Positions 33,663 through 37,821 of a DNA stretch of 37,821 nucleotides are shown piece after piece (the first letter of the stretch is position 1; every line of letters begins with the position of its first letter). The DNA comes from Alphaproteobacteria bacterium (GTDB taxonomy: Bacteria > Pseudomonadota > Alphaproteobacteria > Micavibrionales > Micavibrionaceae), in NCBI GenBank assembly GCA_030426925.1, contig JAUHXT010000011.1:1-37821 (forward strand), read 5' to 3'. The notes beneath the pieces were generated by a model. That model did not search any database. It worked only from the letters and a program-made list of their open reading frames with translations, and was not told the DNA's origin. The position numbers and the translations under genes are program-made.

Positions 33663-35306
33663 CTATGACTCCTGTGTCATCCAGCTCCGTAAAACGGAAA
33701 CTGTTTCTGTCGGGTAAGCATCGACAATGTCTTCCACTTTCTTGACGGAAGATGCCTTAACCTTACCTTCAACGGATTGCATGTTAATCATGCTTTCGTC
33801 TTCGTCATCCGAAACCTGTGCCGGCTGGAATTCCTGTGACGGACCTTCCAGTGCCGGGTTCATCGGGCGTGCAGCCAGAAGATCCGGATCGATTTCGCCG
33901 TCATCCAGATTGACGTCTTCTGTTGCGAGCAGGCGACCGATCATTGGCTGAAGAACCAGCAGAACAACAAGGATCAGCGCAATCACGACAAAAACAATCT
34001 GTGCGGTATCCAGCAGGTCGCTTTTTTCAAATCCGAGGATCGTGTCGTCTTCCGGCGCCGCAATATCATCAAGGCTGACAAACTGTTTGTTCCGTACTTC
34101 CAGCGTATCGCCACGCACGGCATCATAACCGATAGCGGAACGCACCAATTCGGTAATCGCATCCAGGTCTTCTTCCGGCAGGGCTTGATATTCTTTAAGC
34201 CCTTCTTCGCTTGTGATGTAGTTTCCATCTACCAACACGGCAACAGATAGTTTTTTCACTTCACCGACTTCACGGACAACAGAACGTGTCGTGCGGCTGA
34301 TCTCGTAATTGGTGACTTCTTCGATGCGGTTGCTTTCAACAGCCGGCTTAGGGTCAAGGAACAGGTCGTTCCCGACGGCAGGCAAGTTGTTTTCGACGGA
34401 GACATTATTGGCTGCGCTGTCACGCTCCGTATTGTTTTCTTCGATAGTTTGCGTGGAGCGCGCAACCTGTGTTTGCGGGTCATACAGCTCTTCATTCGTG
34501 CTGATGCGGTCAAAGTTCAGGTCTGCCGTAACAATCGCTTCTACTTTCCCAAAACCAACCACTTTGGACACAAGGGATTCAATCTTGTTTTCCATGTCGC
34601 GTTCGAACTTGCGTCTGCGGTCTTCGGTACGCGATGCCATCAGGCTTTCATCGTCGTCCCCACCGCGCGCCAGCAGGTTGCTGTTCTGATCAATGATCGT
34701 CACATTCTTTGCCTGTAACTGCGGAACGGCAGAGGCAACCAAAGACTGGATTGCGACAATCTGGCTTTGTTCCATGACAGAACCGGGGTTCACTTTCAAC
34801 TTCACACTGGCGCTCGCCGGCTGGCTTTCGCGGCTGAACAATTTACGTTCAGGAAGAACCAGCATGACGTCTGCAGCCTGTACGGGATCGAGCGAACTGA
34901 TCGTGCGCTCCAACTCGCCTTCCAGTGCGCGTACTTTATTGATATTGATGATTTCGTTGGTTGTACCGAACCCGCTTTGCTGGTCAAATAGCTCATACCC
35001 CATGGAACCGCCATTCGGCAGGCCAGCTTCGGCCAGCAGCATGCGCGCGCGCCCGATTTCACCGTCCGGAACCAGAATGCGCGAACCGTCGGGCGATACG
35101 TCATAACGGATTTCCGCTTCTTCCAGTCGGGCGGCAATAGCGCCGGAATCTGTCGAGGACAGGTCGGCATACAGCAGTTCCAGACGCGGCGTAGAAACCT
35201 GCATGGACACGAAAATGAAAAAAATCAAAAGCCCGAGCAGCACGGCGCCCATAATACCTAGGCGGGCAGGGCCCAGTTGTTTTAGAGTTTCAAGAAAACT
35301 GTTCAC
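33663..35306 (-). CDS. fliF: Flagellar MS-ring protein FliF
   Basis: Forms the MS ring, the first structure of the basal body, in the inner membrane. 547 aa. One N-terminal membrane helix (residues about 17-35) and one near the C-terminus (about 431-451). Two ring-building YscJ/FliF domains lie between, with the signature [23 protein letters not shown]. The C-terminal tail binds FliG. The start codon is GTG at 35306 with AAGGA close before it. A sigma-54-like promoter lies about 90 bases upstream. Confidence 0.96.
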   Translation of the reverse strand: MNSFLETLKQLGPARLGIMGAVLLGLLIFFIFVSMQVSTPRLELLYADLSSTDSGAIAARLEEAEIRYDVSPDGSRILVPDGEIGRARMLLAEAGLPNGGSMGYELFDQQSGFGTTNEIININKVRALEGELERTISSLDPVQAADVMLVLPERKLFSRESQPASASVKLKVNPGSVMEQSQIVAIQSLVASAVPQLQAKNVTIIDQNSNLLARGGDDDESLMASRTEDRRRKFERDMENKIESLVSKVVGFGKVEAIVTADLNFDRISTNEELYDPQTQVARSTQTIEENNTERDSAANNVSVENNLPAVGNDLFLDPKPAVESNRIEEVTNYEISRTTRSVVREVGEVKKLSVAVLVDGNYITSEEGLKEYQALPEEDLDAITELVRSAIGYDAVRGDTLEVRNKQFVSLDDIAAPEDDTILGFEKSDLLDTAQIVFVVIALILVVLLVLQPMIGRLLATEDVNLDDGEIDPDLLAARPMNPALEGPSQEFQPAQVSDDEDESMINMQSVEGKVKASSVKKVEDIVDAYPTETVSVLRSWMTQES

Positions 35307-35394
35307 GTCCTTAACCTATCCTTGTTAGCCTGCTTTGGATCTACTTTTACACGCGTTTCTAGAGCCCCAAAGAGGGTAGGGGTAGAGTTATTTA

Positions 35395-35410
35395 TGCAGA
35401 TATTGTGCCG
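35395..35410 (-). promoter_or_regulatory. Sigma-54-type promoter (-24/-12) for the fliF operon
   Basis: On the minus strand it reads CGGCAC, five bases, CTGC, A, so GG (35409-35408) and GC (35397-35396) are exactly 10 bases apart, as in TGGCAC-N5-TTGC. The predicted start near 35384 gives a leader of about 78 bases to the fliF GTG. FlbD, encoded at the end of the same operon, is the expected activator. No enhancer site was identified. Confidence 0.6.
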
Positions 35411-35505
35411 AATCGACGAGATCAACACAAAACATAATACTAATTATAAAGGTTTTTTTAAGCTTTTTCCACGCTATAGCGCTCTGAAATGGCTGCTAAA
35501 TGCAA

Positions 35506-35793
35506 TTATACGCGCTGGGTTGGCGAATTTTCGGCGATATGAAAATTCTGTTCGCGCATATCTTTGGCTCTGTAACGCTTTAAATGCGTGGTGCGCAGCC
35601 CATCCGGGCCGTGATTTTTAATCAGCCGAAACCATGATGACAATTCTTCGGCGCTTAAATCATAAACACGGCAGGCTTCTTCCTCTGACAGATTTCCGGC
35701 CTGGATTGCGCTTACAACGGCCAGTTTTCTGGATTTTACCCAGCGTTTTGTGCCAGGTGAGGGGAGGTCTAATCCTTTGTTTTTATTGTGCAT
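35506..35793 (-). CDS. sciP: CtrA inhibitor SciP (DUF1153)
   Basis: A small helix-turn-helix protein of 95 aa that in Caulobacter binds CtrA and blocks its activation of target promoters. The family pattern is clear: LPSPGTKRWVKSRKLAVVSAIQAG, LSEEEACRVYDLSAEELSSWFRLIKNHG and DGLRTTHLKRYR. The start at 35793 is chosen because AAGG lies 7 bases before it and the family sequence begins there; the longer frame to 35823 adds 10 unlikely residues. It sits between fliF and a divergent FlaG-like gene and faces a perfect CtrA box 142 bases upstream. Confidence 0.92.
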   Translation of the reverse strand: MHNKNKGLDLPSPGTKRWVKSRKLAVVSAIQAGNLSEEEACRVYDLSAEELSSWFRLIKNHGPDGLRTTHLKRYRAKDMREQNFHIAENSPTQRV

Positions 35794-35934
35794 TTTTACA
35801 GCCTTAATATATTTACATAACAATATACTATTGTTGACTATTATGTTTAATATTTTATAAAAGACTCACTATAAGAACTGTGAAATGTGAAGGCGTTTTA
35901 CCCGTAAAATTCCGCTCCAAAGTCGGTGTACGAA

Positions 35935-35950
35935 TTAAGTATTTGTTAAC
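35935..35950 (+). promoter_or_regulatory. Perfect CtrA box, TTAA-N7-TTAAC
   Basis: TTAA at 35935-35938, seven bases, TTAAC at 35946-35950: exactly the consensus CtrA site. It lies 52 bases upstream of the -35 of the FlaG-like promoter, and 142 bases from the divergent sciP start. Confidence 0.7.
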
Positions 35951-36001
35951 ATTTTCAGTCTGTTATAGCGAAAAAATATTGCAAAAAAAAATGCAGTTTT
36001 C

Positions 36002-36030
36002 TTGACTTCTTGCGTTTTTTTGTGTAATAT
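36002..36030 (+). promoter_or_regulatory. Sigma-70-like promoter for the FlaG-like gene
   Basis: TTGACT at 36002-36007, a 17-base spacer and TAATAT at 36025-36030. The start site would be about 45 bases before the ATG at 36084. AGGGAG at 36071-36076 is a good ribosome site. Confidence 0.68.
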
Positions 36031-36083
36031 AATAGTAGGGTATTGTATCTAAATTATTAGATGCAAAGTTAGGGAGTAATTTG

Positions 36084-36500
36084 ATGATCGAAGCAGTGAA
36101 TTCGACACTAGCGACATCAGCGGTAACCAAGGCGGTTTCCGATCAGCAGAGTTCTGCGAACTCTTTTGCTGCAAATCCTGAGCGTGTTCAACAAGTCGCT
36201 CGGGCCCCTTACGTCAGTCCGTATATCTCAGTTGATACAAACTTTGACCGCGCTGTTTTGCAGATTCGCGATTCAGATACTGGTGATGTTTTAAACCAGT
36301 ACCCGACGGAAAGTCAGCTGCAGGCATATAAAAGGGCGCAGGCCGCCGAAACACAACCGCAATTGCGTTCTCAGGAAGAGGTGGAAGCAAGCCTGGATAC
36401 GGAAGCTACTCAACCTGCTCCCCAGCAGGAACAGAGCACTGCTTCTCAAGCACAGAGCTCCCCGATTACTGAGGCAGTGAGCGTCGATACTCAAGCATAA
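36084..36500 (+). CDS. FlaG-like flagellar protein
   Basis: A 138-aa protein resembling FlaG, a small protein linked to flagellar filament assembly. The core (residues about 45-85: VSPYISVDTNFDRAVLQIRD, then DTGDVLNQYPTESQLQAYKRAQ) matches the FlaG pattern of a strand-turn and a DxxTGxVxxQxP motif. The N-terminus is Ser/Ala-rich and the C-terminal 50 residues are Gln/Ala-rich and disordered. The start at 36084 is preferred over the TTG at 36081 for spacing to AGGGAG (7 bases). A terminator follows at 36530. Confidence 0.55.
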   Translation: MIEAVNSTLATSAVTKAVSDQQSSANSFAANPERVQQVARAPYVSPYISVDTNFDRAVLQIRDSDTGDVLNQYPTESQLQAYKRAQAAETQPQLRSQEEVEASLDTEATQPAPQQEQSTASQAQSSPITEAVSVDTQA

Positions 36501-36510
36501 AAAATATAAT

Positions 36511-37011
36511 TTAAGCCATTGTTGATGTGCCGCCGGAAGGCGGATTTTTTTCGTCTGAAGAGTCTTGCTGTTCTTTGGTCGGATCAGTATTGCCCTGTGC
36601 AGGCTTGGTCATCAGCCCGGCCGCAATTTCCCGGTTGATATTGATCAGGACATCCAGTTTTTGTTTCTCCGGTTTTGCCAGGATATCGCCTTCACGTTTA
36701 AAAATAAAATTGGCGAGGTTCACAATGTTGGATCGTAAGTCGTTCGGCCGGTCACCTTCCGGGTTTTCCATGGCCGTGTCATAAAACATCAGCCATATCT
36801 TCCGGTTATACTTCAAAGTTTCTTCCAGAACATCGGAATTCATGTTGGCCCAATCGTCCTGCAAGTCCTGCATAAATTTTGCAGACTTCAGCAGCACCCG
36901 CGCTTCCAGTTCACGCTGGTCTGTCTCGTGCTTTTGCGCGTGACTGCCATACGCGCCGGCAGCATCCGCATAAGGATTGTTAGCCTTTGGCGGCAGGTTT
37001 GGCGGCATCAT
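36511..37011 (-). CDS. flaF: Flagellin synthesis regulator FlaF
   Basis: A 166-aa protein of the FlaF family, which with FlbT controls flagellin production after transcription in alphaproteobacteria. The FlaF core is visible from residue about 12: NPYADAAGAYGSHAQ, ELEARVLLKSAKFMQDLQ, NRKIWLMFYDTAMENPEGDRP and NLRSNIVNLANFIFKR-like sequence. The C-terminal 35 residues are disordered and overlie a terminator for the opposite strand. The start at 37011 has a GAGGAA before it and overlaps flbT by 32 bases. Confidence 0.88.
   Translation of the reverse strand: MMPPNLPPKANNPYADAAGAYGSHAQKHETDQRELEARVLLKSAKFMQDLQDDWANMNSDVLEETLKYNRKIWLMFYDTAMENPEGDRPNDLRSNIVNLANFIFKREGDILAKPEKQKLDVLININREIAAGLMTKPAQGNTDPTKEQQDSSDEKNPPSGGTSTMA
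36530..36551 (+). terminator. Intrinsic terminator of the FlaG-like gene, inside flaF
   Basis: A perfect 5-bp GC stem CCGCC (36530-36534) / GGCGG (36539-36543) with a GGAA tetraloop, then A and seven T (36545-36551). It acts for the plus strand, 30 bases after the FlaG-like stop, yet lies within the coding sequence of flaF, which is read on the other strand. Confidence 0.75.
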
Positions 37012-37384
37012 TGACGAGTTCCTCTTCAAGTTTTATAAGTTCGCGGGCTTCCTTCAATGCTTTGTAATAATGCCCGTCCATAATCTTCTGATTGATAATT
37101 AAAAACATAAACGATGACGACGGCGCGGCATGTTGTATCTCGCGCGCCAGCTCAAAATATTTTTCGTGGTAGATACCGGGGTCTTTCGCCAGGTACATAC
37201 ATTGCACCAGGAAATAGATTTGTTTACACGGGGTGTCGACTTCCTCTTCCTTCATCACGTCTTTTTCACGCATGATAGGGGCGTCGCCGGCGATGTGTAA
37301 TCGCGTACGCGTTTTATCGTTGGTGATAACGGCTTCACCAATCAGAATCTTTTCACCTGGTTTGAGATCTATTACGAGGGCCAT
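36980..37384 (-). CDS. flbT: Flagellin mRNA regulator FlbT
   Basis: A 134-aa protein that binds the flagellin mRNA leader and controls its stability in Caulobacter and relatives. The N-terminus MALVIDLKPGEKILIGEAVITN is the family hallmark, followed by DAPIMREKDVM, KQIYFLVQCMYLAKD and YFELAREI. It lies between the flagellin gene and flaF in the same direction and overlaps flaF. The terminator at 37503 separates it from the flagellin gene, so it may have its own promoter. Confidence 0.92.
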   Translation of the reverse strand: MALVIDLKPGEKILIGEAVITNDKTRTRLHIAGDAPIMREKDVMKEEEVDTPCKQIYFLVQCMYLAKDPGIYHEKYFELAREIQHAAPSSSFMFLIINQKIMDGHYYKALKEARELIKLEEELVNDAAKPAAKG

Positions 37385-37497
37385 CTGGATTTCTTCCTTT
37401 CTAAATATCTTATGGCACGGCTATCGGATTTCTTCCGTAATATTACCATGATACTACAATATTTTTGAAAAAAGGTTAAAGAAAATAACAGCCAAAG

Positions 37498-37527
37498 AAA
37501 AACCCCGGGACTTCTTCCCGGGGTTTT
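37498..37527 (-). terminator. Intrinsic terminator of the flagellin gene
   Basis: An 8-bp stem CCCCGGGA (37503-37510) / TCCCGGGG (37516-37523) flanked by A-run and T-run on both sides. On the minus strand the T-run (five) follows the stem, about 50 bases after the flagellin stop at 37580. The symmetry could serve both strands. Confidence 0.85.
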
Positions 37528-37579
37528 GTTGTAAAACTTAAATTTCCTTCTGCCGCCCCTCGCGGCCTGTTCCGTGTTA

Positions 37580-37821
37580 TTAGAACAGACGCAGGACGGA
37601 TTGCTGTGACTGCGCAGCCAGAGACAGGGATGTAACACCCAACTGTTGTCTGGTTTGCAGGGCCAGCAGGTTCGCACCTTCTTCGTTCTGGTCGGCAACC
37701 GTAAGGTCGTCAGCACCAGCACGCAGAGTGTTGATGGTCTGCTCTGTGAAGTCACGACGTGTTTGGATCAATGACAGGTCGTTGGCAATAGAAGCACCAA
37801 ACGTCCGTACATCTTCCAAGG
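37580..37821 (-). CDS. Flagellin, C-terminal part (5' end beyond window)
   Basis: The last 80 residues of a flagellin. The C-terminal D0/D1 coiled-coil segment is typical: ALQTRQQLGVTSLSLAAQSQQSVLRLF at the end, preceded by NEEGANLLA and the DLTVADQNEEGA segment. The frame runs off the right edge of the window. Flagellin is the filament subunit, exported by the FlhA-FliI system and regulated by FlbT and FlaF next door. Confidence 0.95.
   Translation of the reverse strand, partial: LEDVRTFGASIANDLSLIQTRRDFTEQTINTLRAGADDLTVADQNEEGANLLALQTRQQLGVTSLSLAAQSQQSVLRLF

Noticed and set aside
35322-35621. A 99-codon plus-strand frame between fliF and sciP.
   Set aside because: It overlaps sciP and the sigma-54 site, has no family pattern and no ribosome site.

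Overview
The window looks like the chromosome of a polarly flagellated alphaproteobacterium. It carries CtrA, SciP, FlbD, FlbT and FlaF together, a combination characteristic of that class. Much of it is a flagellar locus. The exact taxon cannot be read from the sequence; a predatory or Micavibrio-like lineage is possible but unproven.

Left third (1-11485, all minus strand): a housekeeping/transport block transcribed away from ctrA. Reading with transcription: ctrA, pgsA, pyrD, a YejA-type oligopeptide-binding protein, kdsB, a histidine-phosphatase-like protein, slyX, an unrecognised 419-aa protein, a YejB-type permease, a small coiled-coil protein, a second histidine phosphatase, a YejE-type permease and an M20D amidohydrolase cut by the window edge. 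Many stops and starts touch or overlap. A palindromic repeat separates kdsB from its downstream gene.

Middle (11676-21118): a 1085-aa cysteine-rich mosaic lipoprotein, then fliI-fliJ (plus), then a Gln/Pro-rich FliK-like protein, flhG and flhF (minus).

Island (21119-24619), between flhF and flhA: a plus-strand polymorphic-toxin locus. The lead protein joins a peptidoglycan-binding domain, a piece resembling the end of the phage MuF (minor head protein) domain, and a C-terminal colicin-D-like tRNase. An immunity gene overlaps its stop. A second toxin tip without its own N-terminus follows, with its own immunity gene, and then a third copy of the junction sequence. A 131-bp direct repeat at 97% identity brackets the second cassette. 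This arrangement resembles a toxin-tip switching array, and it is the most interesting part of the window. A DUF3137-like membrane protein and a repeat that duplicated the 3' end of flhA complete the island.

Right part (24620-37821): flhA (minus); an OmpA-like lipoprotein, an SPFH protein and NfeD (plus); then the minus-strand cluster fliF-fliG-fliH-fliN-motA-flbD behind a sigma-54-like promoter. Beyond fliF come sciP, a divergent FlaG-like gene with a perfect CtrA box, flaF, flbT and the C-terminus of a flagellin.

Together the flagellar genes supply the MS ring and switch (FliF, FliG, FliN), the export apparatus (FlhA, FliH, FliI, FliJ), hook-length control (FliK-like), the stator (MotA), positioning and number control (FlhF, FlhG) and regulation (CtrA, SciP, FlbD, FlbT, FlaF). 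No tRNA, rRNA, CRISPR array, transposase or integrase was seen, and no gene-free stretch exceeds 300 bases.
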